Shown: piece after piece, positions 1-9,550 of the stretch
Layout: each line of letters begins with the position of its first letter
How positions within the stretch are numbered: position 1 is the stretch's first letter
Assembly: GCA_037576195.1 (NCBI GenBank)
Contig: CM075103.1
Coordinates: 29,162,723 to 29,226,722, forward strand
Reading direction: 5' to 3'
DNA: 64,000 bases
Source of the DNA: Phytoseiulus persimilis
Taxonomy: Eukaryota; Arthropoda; Arachnida; Mesostigmata; Phytoseiidae
Program-made: the position numbers and the translations under genes
Notes under the pieces: model-generated
Told to the model about the DNA's origin: nothing
Database searches by the model: none
Seen by the model: the letters and a program-made list of their open reading frames with translations, nothing else

Positions 1-594
1 CCGAATCTCGCATGCCGGGTTCGTCCAATGCGAGTCGCGCTTGAAATCGTCTGCTCAACTCGGTCTGGGGACGACCACCAACGGCCCCCGAGAAGTTTTC
101 CGTCGAGAAGTTCGCATCTCAGAGGGGAACGTGTCTTGGATGTCTCTCTTGCGCTTCAGAAATGCGTAGGATACACTCGGTACCGACCTCGTCCGTTGTC
201 CAGCTTTTGACATCTCGAGCCCAGCTCCCTCATTCTCAATTGGAAGTTCGGATTCCCCTAGGATCAGAGGAACTGAGGAAGACAGGTTATGGCCCCGGGG
301 AACATTTACCCATCCCCTCCCCAACTCAGCGATACCTGATCTCCATCCACGAGAGGTTTGCTTTCTGTAAATTTGATCTGCTGTTGGGGACATAGGGGGA
401 TTCGGGATGATTATCCTGGAATATCATGTTGTGTGCATGGTGGATGGATCATATGTGTTGAAGTTTCAGGTGCCCTGTGTGATAGCTGGAAATTTAGAGC
501 AGAACGTTCGGGAATTTGACTCACTCGATCAGGGGGGCGATCAGAAACAAGAACGCTGTAGGGCCGGGTTTGATGAAGTCCGATATGCATTTGA
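1..594. repeat. Tail of a preceding tandem unit (U0)
   Basis: Base 1 aligns with base 12,344 of the next unit, so the window opens inside the array and at least one more unit, whole or partial, must lie to the left. This tail ends at the same junction (after catttgac) seen at 13,726, 26,826 and 39,926. It differs from the later copies by scattered substitutions and by a loss of about 788 bp that removes nearly all of the P450-B pseudogene. Confidence 0.85.
531..594 (-). pseudogene. Remnant of P450-B pseudogene (psiB0), mostly deleted
   Basis: Only a short P450 piece survives, reading IKPGPTAFLFLIAP on the minus strand. It is joined directly to sequence that normally lies beyond the 3' end of psiB. 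The lost block corresponds to about 12,875-13,662 in U1. The surviving residues match intact P450-B better than psiB1-3 do (Gly in KPGPT, Pro in LIAP), so this copy keeps ancestral bases that the other copies have lost. Confidence 0.8.
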
Positions 595-2560
595 CGCGGA
601 GCGCGTCAACTCGGCCCCAGCTCCAATCAGGCCCCGGGAGCCGAATTATTACGAATCGAATGATCTGATCGAGCGGAGCGAGTTCATCTGGTCTCTCGTT
701 TTGTACCATAAACGTGACAGATCAGCAGACGGGTTGGACCTCGTGGTTTCCTGATGTCATTGTCAATTGCATACACTGGCTTCACGGATTGGGTACTTGT
801 CGTTGCATGGTCGACTTCGACGAAGCTTGTCTACGCGTGCTCCAAGTTCAAGTTCGGGGGACTTACTTGGGCATGATACGTGAAATCGCAGTATCGATGG
901 AATAAGGAGATCAATCTAAGCTCCTAGTTTCCATCGACTTCCTTCGCTGATAATTATTCAAGGTTGATGCCAGTTGATCAATATTTTGAAAACAAAGAAC
1001 GACACGGCTGCGAGATCCCTATGCGGATTTCACGAAATCTACCACCGATCAAAACCAAGTTTTGTTCTATTTCACCACTATGAATAACTCATTCGTCGAG
1101 GACTGCCTCTGGGGGAATAGTGTAATGACGATGCAGGCCTCAGTTGGGCGCAAATACCTTTTATTTGTCCTCCATGATGAAGGAGGCTCATGTCAGTAGC
1201 TTACCGACCTTCGGCGATGCCCGGGGCGAACCTCCGGTCTGGTGCACCATGCGGGCTCGCGCGGAACTTCGATCTATGATGTAACAACATAATACCAATG
1301 TAATTCATATTCATGTGTAGGGATGTGATGAAGACACAATATGCAAGGGAGACCTCGGCATCTGATTATTCTTACACTCATTAGTCGACTTCAAGATTGA
1401 GCGATCGTGGAAAAACCGTCGGTGCGATCATATTCGTGGGTGATTCAGGAGAAGTTCTCTGGGAATCGCGCCAGGAATTCAATGAGAAATTCGGTTGCGG
1501 AGGCTTCCACGCTCTATACTATGAAACCGCGAGAGCTTGATATGACATCCATTGCGTTGAATTTCTGTAGCTTCCCGAAGCGACCAGGTTGACTGTTCAA
1601 CCCAACTGCGTTCTGACGGAACTCCTAGCGGGGTAGGGAGAAATCGAACCGAAAATTTCTAGCGGGCTCAGCGGTGCGAGAGTTTCGAGACGATATCTTC
1701 AATGTTGTGTTCGGAAGATCATGATTCGGGACGCGCATGCGCCCTGCTATTCTGAAACCAGAGGTTTGCGAAGAATAGAAATGTCTCTCGCGCTTCCCCT
1801 CCCTGATTCACCAGGAGATGATTGAAGTTATTTGACAGCGCGGACGTCCTTCCGACCGCTCATATTGTGAGTGATCAGATGGATTATCTCACAGAGTGTG
1901 TGAGCGCGTTTCTCCCACAGTCAGTGCCATCTTGATGCTCCTGCAGCCTTGATGCCCCCAGCGACCTGATGCCCGGGGCGGAGCGCCCCCGCCTCGCTAC
2001 GCTACTGTATAGGGGTCGCGGCTGAGTGAATATTGCAGAATTCGAGCTCCAGAGAGCCGGAAATGTTTTTTTTTTCCTTCCTATCAGTGTTTTTCTCGCT
2101 GGAAAGCGTTCCAATCACAAAACTGATGCTTCATCCGCGATCCACATGCCTCAGATGCTAAGCAAGAACCCACCCCTTCAAAGTCGAAGCAACTGGGGAT
2201 GGGAAATCGGGGACACAGTGGACCTGACGGGACGAAAAATTGACAGCGACAATCTCAGCGGGTGGGCGACGATGCTCGTATTCCGATCGGGGCTCAGCAG
2301 TTCACACAAGAACAGTATTATGAGTTATTTCTTAACTTATATTTCGGAATCTAGTCGAGAGATTATCGTGTTCCCAGTTCGAAAAGAGAGATCTCTGATT
2401 CGATAGAATCGGATCCAGAGGTTTGGTTGTTCGGACCTCCAGGTTCGTTTTGACCGACATCGGAAATATGACGCGAAAAACGGACTTCTCAGAAACTGGG
2501 CTGGATCTCGCATCCCAGTACGGCTCGATGACAGAGGAATATTTCCTTTAACTCCCCATG
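595..2560. other. No recognisable gene (also 13,727-15,690; 26,827-28,790; 39,927-41,890)
   Basis: About 2 kb of unit-specific sequence with only short, overlapping reading frames on both strands and no motif I recognise. A run of T lies near 2,066-2,076. Nothing here resembles a tRNA, rRNA or transposase. The same stretch recurs in every unit. Confidence 0.6.
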
Positions 2561-2562
2561 CC

Positions 2563-2658
2563 ATGAAGTGCGTATTTCTTCCGATCCTTCTCGTTGCAGC
2601 CTCGTTTATACTGAATACTGTTGGCCCATCCTGGCCCCATGATTCGACAGTACCCTGA
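2563..2658 (+). CDS. Small reading frame with a signal-peptide-like start (possible first exon)
   Basis: A 31-codon frame begins MKCVFLPILLVAASFILNTV: Met, Lys, then a hydrophobic core, the shape of a secretory signal peptide. It continues for about eleven residues to a stop. It could be a tiny secreted peptide, the first exon of an unrecognised gene, or chance. The same frame recurs at 15,694-15,789, 28,794-28,889 and 41,894-41,989. Because the units are so similar, that recurrence is not independent evidence of selection. Confidence 0.22.
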   Translation: MKCVFLPILLVAASFILNTVGPSWPHDSTVP

Positions 2659-2913
2659 GAGGTATAGGCAGCCAACGTTGGAAGAGATCTCCTCGAGCTT
2701 GTAAATGAATCGACGGTGAAGAACACACCGCGAAGGAATGAAAATAATGCCTGCTAATCCGTGCGGGTACTATTCAATGATGCTGTTGAAGCACTATTGA
2801 CTGAAGAGCTCGAGAATTTTTGTATCTCAGTACACCACCCCTTGGTCCGTTCTCATGAGGACTCAGGCCGAAGGAAATCGCGTTTAATACATGGGAATGA
2901 AATCGTTCTCAAC

Positions 2914-2919
2914 TTTATT
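2914..2919 (-). terminator. AATAAA polyadenylation signal candidate for the F-box/LRR-like gene
   Basis: AATAAA on the minus strand, about 200 bases past the stop codon of the acidic-repeat gene. It recurs at 16,045-16,050, 29,145-29,150 and 42,245-42,250. It is placed by motif and distance only. Confidence 0.45.
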
Positions 2920-3117
2920 GACAATACGGTGATCCTTCTGATCTTTAGGTTAAACGCACGTCTCTACCTAGGCTGAACAATCTAATATTCTACGCCAAGG
3001 ACTGAAGGAATCGCCAAGCGAGGAGGAGCAAGAGTCGGCCATCGGTTCCCCTCCCGAGAACTCGACTGGACAAGCTCCTGGTGATGTCAAGAGGGACGGG
3101 TGCAGCGGTCGGGTGTT

Positions 3118-3753
3118 TCACCCGGAGTAATACCCTTCTTCGATGTCCTCCTCTTCATCGACTCCTTCGTCCTCGTCGAACATGGGAGCATCGTCAATCT
3201 CAAAGATGGGAGCACCCTGTTCGTCAAAGATGGGAGCCTCGTCTTCCTGAAATATGGGGGCGACGTCTTCGTCAAACACAGGAGCTTTGTCTTCGTCGTC
3301 CGCGTCGTTCGGATCGGGGTCGAAGTGAACCTCCTCGAGATTCGTCAGCGTCCGCATAACGACCCGAACGTCCTCTTCCGTGAGTTTTGTGTTTCTCACA
3401 TCCAGGCTCCTGAGTTCGGAGCACTTCAGGATGAGATCCATCATCCACTGAGGAGGCGTCGAGCACCCCGACAGGTTCAACGCGCGGACGTTAGTCGGGT
3501 GCATCCCGACAAACATGAACATGTTCAAACTTAAGTTTGAACTGCGCAGCTCTGTCGTGAATCTGAGCGCGAGGCGCTCAAGCCTTCTGTTCGCGAGTCC
3601 CACAGCGACCCGCGTCTCGTCGTCGCTGTGCTCGAGGATTTTCTCGATCTCCTCGTCCTCAAGGTTCATCAGCTGCCCGGGGTTGGAAGCAACGTCCGGG
3701 AAGGCGAGCTGGTACAGCACGCGGCGGTCGGCGACATCGATCTCGTTTGCCAT
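3118..3753 (-). CDS. F-box/LRR-like protein with acidic C-terminal repeats, copy 1
   Basis: A 211-residue intracellular protein is predicted. Residues about 27-65 (LEDEEIEKILEH ... ANRRLERLA) resemble a weak F-box. Residues about 89-145 form one or two leucine-rich repeats (LNLSGC, LRSLDVRNT). Residues about 156-197 hold five 8-9-residue acidic repeats of the form AP-x-F-[DE], followed by an acidic tail. If the F-box call is right, it would act as a substrate adaptor of an SCF-type ubiquitin ligase. I chose the Met opening MANEIDV, where protein-like composition begins. The frame stays open upstream to 3,999, so a longer start is possible. This copy differs from copies 2-4 at several residues, for example Ile-Phe-Gln instead of Met-Phe-Glu in one acidic repeat. 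I do not recognise the family with certainty. Confidence 0.65.
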   Translation of the reverse strand: MANEIDVADRRVLYQLAFPDVASNPGQLMNLEDEEIEKILEHSDDETRVAVGLANRRLERLALRFTTELRSSNLSLNMFMFVGMHPTNVRALNLSGCSTPPQWMMDLILKCSELRSLDVRNTKLTEEDVRVVMRTLTNLEEVHFDPDPNDADDEDKAPVFDEDVAPIFQEDEAPIFDEQGAPIFEIDDAPMFDEDEGVDEEEDIEEGYYSG

Positions 3754-3999
3754 TTCGATATCAGCAGAGGAGCTTCCACTGGGAACTTCTCGAAGAAACT
3801 TGTGATTCGTTTCGAAGAGTTCAGTTGTCTGAAAAGACTGTGAGTCTGAGCAGCCTCCAACCGGGGTTTTAAGCACAGACTCTCTCCTCATTGAGTCGGA
3901 GAGTGTGAGGGGGTCGGAGGGGTTCACCCAAGATCGGTCGACACGGCGAAGTCGTTCTTGGCGGGGGCAGATTCTGGATCTGCTTTGGTCCCACCACAA

Positions 4000-5265
4000 C
4001 GAGACGATAACACCGAAATATTAGGGGTTCCACCCCAGTGATGAAGCGGTTCATGGGGTGAAGCTCCCATCTGTTACGAATCCAAACGGGGCTCCAGATA
4101 ATTTCTGGATTCTGTTACTTCCGGATACCCCTCGTACGAGCCTCCCGAGAGCTGACCAGCAAGAACAGAGCTACCGCTGAGAAGCGCATCCCGAGTGATT
4201 TACGCGAATCCACATCGATCAAAGTTCGAATTCCTCGCTCTTCGCCGCAGTCCGACAGGTTCAACGCAAGAACGGTCGAATCCTGGGCTCACTTTACAGA
4301 AGTTTCTCAAGGTCCTCGAATGCCCTTGCTCGGAGAATCCACAACCGCACTGAACAGCTCTCAACAGGCGATTCATTGGCCCCGCGATCGACTCGTGATT
4401 CTGATTCAACTCCGAACGAAAACCAGCGAAGCTCGACAATAAGACCTATTTCCCGGTACAACAGAAAATCAATTCGGGAAAATGAATGGAAGACTTGCTA
4501 TTTGTCCATAGTCTGCAGAACTTCTCAAGAACCAGCACCAGGGGTACCAAGAGACAAGGGGTACCTGCAAATTTTACTCTGTTGTTCCCGATTGTGAGGT
4601 TATTGTGGGGTTCTAGAGTTCTGGTCCTATAGCGTCAGCGAATGCAACACAAATACGAGCATGATCATGAGCGCGTACCGTAAGGCCTCATCGAATAGCA
4701 AGTTATTCGAATATTTCTTCAGAGGAGAGGTCGCCGATGGGTGTAACTTGTCGTGTAAGCTCAACTCGAGACCCGGTTCGCACTCCCAAAGATCCATGGA
4801 AATACATGATTCGTGATAGAAATTTCCCAGATATCCACAAGCACCTTTGAGGAAATATTTGAGCGACAGCATCAGAGAGATTCAAGTTCACACACACAGT
4901 GGAGCCGCGTGAGATCCCCGTGATCTCGTGTCTCCTGGTACTCCCGGGACTGGTTTTTGAGGAGTAATGCAAAGTTTGGAGAGATAGGAAGTCTTCCATG
5001 TATTTTCTTGGATCGATTTTCCTCCATAACGGAAATACTATTTCCCGCTACGCGTTACAACGGAGAAGAGGTCTGCCGACGACGTACGAAGCCTATCCTG
5101 GCCCAGCGGCGCTCCTCAGGAGCTCGTTCCTCTCGTATGGGAACTCGGCCTGCGAGCATCGAATGATGAATCCAAAGGCGGATCTTCTCCATGCTCGAGA
5201 AATTCCTCGTATATCAACGCCGCAATCCACGGAAGTCTCAATGCACGAACTAATCAGCCAGTGAA
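4000..5265. other. No recognisable gene (also in U2-U4 at +13,131, +26,231, +39,331)
   Basis: No supported gene. A short stretch near 4,250-4,280 (ccgacaggttcaacgc) resembles the LRR-coding part of the neighbouring gene near 3,468 and may be a decayed fragment of a second copy. This rests on roughly 20 bases and is weak. Confidence 0.4.
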
Positions 5266-5269
5266 CTCA

Positions 5270-5630
5270 GGGAGCACCGGGTGCCCGTCAACTGGGCTTC
5301 GCCGTCAACTGGGCTTCGCCGTCAACCGGGCCATGGCGTCAACTGGGCTTCGCCGTCAACCGGGCCATGGCGTCAACTGGGCTTCGCCGTCAACCGGACC
5401 ACGGGGTCAACAGGGGCCTTAACCTGATCTCACCGGATTCCCCCGCACGATTTCGAGTGCGCTGGCTGTCGCTCCGCTCGCTCGCCCGAGCCCTAACCTA
5501 ACCTCACCCAATCTCCCAATCCGCTTCAAGTCCGCTGCCTGCCGGTCCGCTCGGAAGTCGACGGCGAGGCCCAGTTGACGCCGGGGCCCGGTTGACGCCG
5601 CGGCTCAGCTGACGCGCTCCCGGGAGCACC
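5270..5630. mobile_element. Foldback-type non-autonomous element, copy 1
   Basis: The element is bounded by the 9-bp direct repeat gggagcacc (5,270-5,278 and 5,622-5,630), which looks like a target-site duplication. Just inside, the left arm is a minisatellite of 17-bp monomers alternating gtcaactgggcttcgcc and gtcaaccgggccatggc. The right arm (cccagttgac, cccggttgac, cagctgac) is the same motif in inverted orientation. The middle holds two diverged copies of an approximately 75-85-bp segment starting aacctgatctcacc and aacctaacctcacc. It has no coding capacity. Inverted arms made of short tandem repeats plus a 9-bp duplication match the structure of foldback elements. This copy has one 17-bp monomer more than the others. 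Confidence 0.7.
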
Positions 5631-5639
5631 AGATTCGTG

Positions 5640-6645
5640 GTTCAAAAGAGCTGGATTGGGAACCAGGCTCTATAACTAGTCTGGGAACAGATCTCCCTGG
5701 GTCGCCCGGCGAGGATGGTGCGTCATCTCAGACAAGGAGAAGTGATTCCCGTCGATCTGGCTCGAACGGTTCTCTGAAATTAGCTCCACCGCGTTTAAGG
5801 GACCGGTATGCATACGGACAAAGCTGTAACTGCGACGTACGGCTCCACATTCTGCCTCAGAAGAAATTCTGGGCTGGTCATCATCCTTCGACGCAATCAA
5901 CGGCCGGACGCTACGTCGCGGTCGAGTCGAGTTCTGCGTTTCGCTGTGTTACTGGTGGTGAGGTGAGGCGGGTCGCTTTGCTTTGCTCGCAGTCAGATCT
6001 TCGTGGAAACACGAAAGCAACAGCAGAGGCTCGCTGACTCCTGATATTAGGACACTATCCACTAAGTCCATGCAGTTCCATCATGAGTCTGTCTTCACCG
6101 CTAGGGAGCCTTGGCGACCTCTTTGCTCCGTTATGGAAGTCGGTAACTTGAGCCTTACGAAATTGAAATATATTGTTCTCACGTCCTTCTTAGTCCATCC
6201 GTCGGGTTTCGCTCCGAGAATCAAGGCGGATGATTACCCGACAAATTGCCGAGGGGCGGCTGGTTCCGAAGCAACTTGGATGGGAGTTGTGAATTGGCTC
6301 AACCTGCGAATTCATCAACAAGCCGACCTCCGGCTGACTGTAGTGGGCCGCGCTTCGCGGGGTTGGACTGCAGCTTCTGGCACGGAGAAGAATCGACCTC
6401 AGAACCACCTCCACAGACCCCAAAAAGTATGGTCGATGGACAACTGAATCACCTCTATGGACTCCAATGAGTCTGGTCAGATTGCTCCCGGGATAAGCTT
6501 ATCAAGCTCCGGAAAGTATTCCGTCAGATCGATCCCGGAATCACCTCCCTAAACCCGAAAAGTATGTTCAGATCGCTTCCGAATCCTCGCGTTCGAAATA
6601 TCAATTGAACTTCAGATGCGAGACGTTTCAGGGCACGATTCTCCT
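5640..6645. other. No supported gene; degenerate direct repeats at about 6,420-6,600
   Basis: No gene is recognised. At 6,420-6,600 three loosely similar blocks recur, each with an aaaagtat or gaaagtatt core followed by a tcagatcg-like stretch and a gaatcacctc-like stretch. They look like an old, decayed tandem repeat. The sequence recurs in the other units. Confidence 0.35.
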
Positions 6646-6649
6646 AGCC

Positions 6650-6760
6650 CAGAGGTCGTCAAACTGTGTGTCGCGACACACCAGGGTGCCGAGGGTGTCA
6701 CGGGGTGTCGCGAGGTGTCACGGGTAGCTGCGAGGTGTCACGGGGTGCTGCGGGGGCAGA
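6650..6760. mobile_element. hAT-like terminal sequence with palindrome and 21-bp repeats
   Basis: The block starts CAGAGGTCGTCAAACTGTG, which resembles the CAG-x-GGT-x-x-TCAAACT ends of Charlie/ZBED-type hAT elements. It contains the perfect 16-bp palindrome gtgtgtcgcgacacac (6,666-6,681). Next come three copies of an approximately 21-bp unit containing GTGTCACGGG. I found no matching inverted end and no transposase, so this may be a solo end or a deleted element. It recurs at 19,750-19,860, 32,849-32,959 and 45,950-46,060. Confidence 0.4.
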
Positions 6761-6779
6761 GACTGTTGAGAGGTGACTC

Positions 6780-7970
6780 CGGTTGACCTCAGGACCGTTC
6801 CAACTCAATCCGGCACGCTCTTACGAGGCAGAAGCTTTGACCGCCGACAACAATGCCTACTGGAGTTTGTCGAAGAAACATCGAATATCGTCCGTCTGGC
6901 AATTAGGTCGCGCCATTGAGGACCTGTTAGCACAAAGAACTACTATGTTTTCATCGAATACGTGCCGAACATGCATTAATTTGACGGCATTCCAACATAC
7001 TGGTGTGATAGTTTTAATAGGGCACAGACAGTGAGCTACTGTTCGAAATTCGCCATACCATCTGTACTGATTCAGAAGACGATGGAACCAACACTTGCGA
7101 AACGAGAATGAACGAAAGCAGTTGAGAGCACCGATCGTTTGTTTTGCTCGAGGTCGATTTCTACGCCTCGGCTCCCAAGGGCAGTTTTTCAGTTTTCCAA
7201 CCCGGACTGTCCAAACTTTTTTTCCGATCGATCTATCGCATTGTGTTCGCACCGAAGGGGGACATAATGTGGCAGGAACCAGGAAGTGGTCAACCTTTGG
7301 TTTTGGGTCAGAAACATTCACTTTGAAGTTGGTCATTTTGAAGGTATTCAAACTCGTCGTGGAAACTTTCTGAAGGATGCATCAGAGAGGTGGATCCGCG
7401 AGTTTTCCAAAATTCACCTCATGAGCTCTGTTTCATGCGGTTAGTCTCCAAATAACATAGATATGGGCTCCGAACCGAGACGGCATATGGCCCGCCGATT
7501 GGACATAGATAGTTCTTTTTGGAAGAGGAACCCGACCCAATAGATTCCGTTCGAATCCCCGACCAAAGGCCAAGAGTGCCGAGACTCTTCAGAACGAAAT
7601 TTGTCTCCTCGGACAAGAATCGCGGAGACCTTCCGAGGCACGGTATGCCTCTGGTCAACGATGACTGAAAACTCCTGGAAATGGTTAATATCTCGCCATG
7701 TTATCAAAACAGCTCGTCTCTCGGTGTCTTCGCAAAGGAGAACCAGGAGAAGCGGATTTCCTGCATATGTATTTGCTTCTACTCGTGCGTAGAACAACCG
7801 GAGTCCAGTGGTATTAATCGAATCCGCGAAACAACCCCTGGAATCAGCTAGCCCGGTGGGAACGCACAACCATTATCAGCTCCGTCGCTGCCAGAGCGGT
7901 CTTTCAGCACCTTCGCACGATCCTCAGAACTCGGTCCAGCCTCTATTATGATCATCCTAACCCCTTGATC
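6780..7970. other. No recognisable gene (3' side of P450-A)
   Basis: Two moderate minus-strand frames occur (6,857-7,351, 164 codons; 7,441-7,869, 142 codons). Neither resembles a protein I know, and both are rich in Cys, Arg and Ser in the manner of chance frames. This stretch would include the 3' UTR of P450-A. I found no clear AATAAA on the minus strand close to the stop. The other units hold the same sequence. Confidence 0.4.
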
Positions 7971-7973
7971 GTT

Positions 7974-9452
7974 TCAACTGCTCCCCGCGACCCTTGGAAC
8001 CAATTTGAGTATTAGCGGCTCCACCGTGATATCGTTCGCTCGCAGACCAGGTTTGATTTTGAGAGGCAACGCCGGCGTTCGTGCCGTCTTTTCGAATCTG
8101 AATCGCAACAGAAGCTGCGCGAGAAGAACCTGCATGTTCATCAACGCGAGCCGCTTCCCCACACAATTTTTCGGGCCCTGCCCAAACATCATGAAGGCGG
8201 TGAGCTCGCTCGGTGGTCCTTCTTGATTCTTGAGGAACCTCTCGGGTTTGAACTTCTCAGGCTCCGGGAAATATTCGGGATTATAGTGCATGTGGCAGAA
8301 ACCGGCTTCGACCACCATGCCCTTGTGGATTTCTTGACCCGCAACAACCGTGTCATTTGTGCAAACCCGATCGATCTGTCCTCCCATGGGCACAAGTCTC
8401 AAAGATTCAAGGAAGCAAGATTCCACGAACTTCATCTTTTGAAGATCGTTGTAATCGATGTCTGACTTGTCCCCAACGACAGACTTGATCTCTTCCAAGG
8501 CCCGCTCCTGAGCTTCGGGGAAGACGGTTAAGTAGTAGGTAGCCAGCTCCAGCGTCAACACTGTGTTATCGGTTCCGAGAAGGAACAAGAACGCTTGTGA
8601 GGCCAACATCTCATCGGTAAGGATTGTTTTAGGGTCGTCGCGTTGTGCGATCAGATGCAGATCGAGAATGTCGGCGGTCCCATTCTGGATGACTTCGTCG
8701 AGATTCTTCTTCTTGTCCTCGATGACGTGCTTGGTCAGTTTGGAGACGAAATTCACGACGTTTTTCGGCGGGAAATTAACGAATGGGATGTATCTGATGA
8801 GTTGTGGAGCGAGAAGGAAGAATAGAGATGCGGCTCCAGGTTTGAATATCTGGGTGGTGTTTTTGATAAAATCCGAGTCGGGGTTGTCGAGAGAGTTCAC
8901 ATCCATGCCCAACGCTATGGCCGTTGTCGAATCGATCGCGTACGCTTTCAGATACTGGTGCAGTGTCATCTCCCGATTGGCCAGCGAATCCAGTTTGTTC
9001 ATCACTCGTTTGGAGATGAGGTCGAGCTTCAAGATCATGCCTCGCATCTTCGAGGTGGTGAAGGTGAAACCCATGATCGTCCGAACGGCCTTCCAAAGAT
9101 CGTACGGGAGTTGAACGAGCGTGTTGTCCCACAGAGGTTCGCCACTCGAGAACTCGAAGGATCGGCTGAAGAAATTGTCGAACTGTTTGATGAAAACGTC
9201 CTTGACGTGCTCGACGTCAGTCACGACCAACGCTGGTCGGATTCCTCGATAAGAACCATACATCGGACCGTACCGGTCGCAAGCTTCGCGTTGGACTTCT
9301 GCGATCGGTCGTCGATGAATTTCCCACAGCAATCGGTACAAATAGCGCCAGTAGGGCTCATAAGGAATTCCTCTGCTCTTCCAAAACTGGCTGATTTGGG
9401 ACAATTTCACGATAATCAGGGCCACGAGCACTCCGAGGAAAACGAACCACAT
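7974..9452 (-). CDS. Cytochrome P450, CYP3-clan type (P450-A1)
   Basis: A complete, intron-free gene for a 492-residue microsomal haem-thiolate monooxygenase. It has an N-terminal membrane anchor (about residues 2-20), an I-helix with GTDNT at 293-297, the K-helix ExxR at 349-352 (ESLR), PERF at 403-406 and the haem signature FGQGPKNCVG at 423-432 with Cys430 as haem ligand. Length and C-terminus fit the CYP3 clan, whose members often oxidise xenobiotics or endogenous lipophilic substrates; the actual substrate cannot be inferred. An oddity is that the residue expected to be the oxygen-activating Thr after the I-helix acid is Asn296. The start Met is followed directly by the anchor and has A at -3. 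The protein is identical to A2 and A3. Confidence 0.95.
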   Translation of the reverse strand: MWFVFLGVLVALIIVKLSQISQFWKSRGIPYEPYWRYLYRLLWEIHRRPIAEVQREACDRYGPMYGSYRGIRPALVVTDVEHVKDVFIKQFDNFFSRSFEFSSGEPLWDNTLVQLPYDLWKAVRTIMGFTFTTSKMRGMILKLDLISKRVMNKLDSLANREMTLHQYLKAYAIDSTTAIALGMDVNSLDNPDSDFIKNTTQIFKPGAASLFFLLAPQLIRYIPFVNFPPKNVVNFVSKLTKHVIEDKKKNLDEVIQNGTADILDLHLIAQRDDPKTILTDEMLASQAFLFLLGTDNTVLTLELATYYLTVFPEAQERALEEIKSVVGDKSDIDYNDLQKMKFVESCFLESLRLVPMGGQIDRVCTNDTVVAGQEIHKGMVVEAGFCHMHYNPEYFPEPEKFKPERFLKNQEGPPSELTAFMMFGQGPKNCVGKRLALMNMQVLLAQLLLRFRFEKTARTPALPLKIKPGLRANDITVEPLILKLVPRVAGSS

Positions 9453-9550
9453 CTTGTTTCTTTTCGCGAGAGTCTGTTAACAGAAGAAGTTTCCTCTCCA
9501 ACAGAGTAGCAGCGACTCGCATTCGTCAGCGCGCTACGGATCGTCGCTGA

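Noticed and set aside
3100-3534. 144-codon and serine-rich 61-codon plus-strand frames opposite the acidic-repeat gene
   Set aside because: They are antisense shadows of the GAC/GAG-rich repeats. The minus strand has the domain-like protein.
5488-5500. ccctaacctaacc, resembling the arthropod telomere repeat (TTAGG)n
   Set aside because: Only two units, within the foldback element core and partly explained by its internal duplication; too short to be telomeric.
6857-7351. 164-codon minus-strand frame as a gene
   Set aside because: No domain, odd Cys/Arg-rich composition and no conserved homologue elsewhere in the window; mentioned only under the gap entry.
8563-9114. 183-codon plus-strand frame across the P450-A gene, and similar frames in each copy
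   Set aside because: It is the antisense of a well-conserved P450 with all motifs; composition follows from the codons on the other strand.
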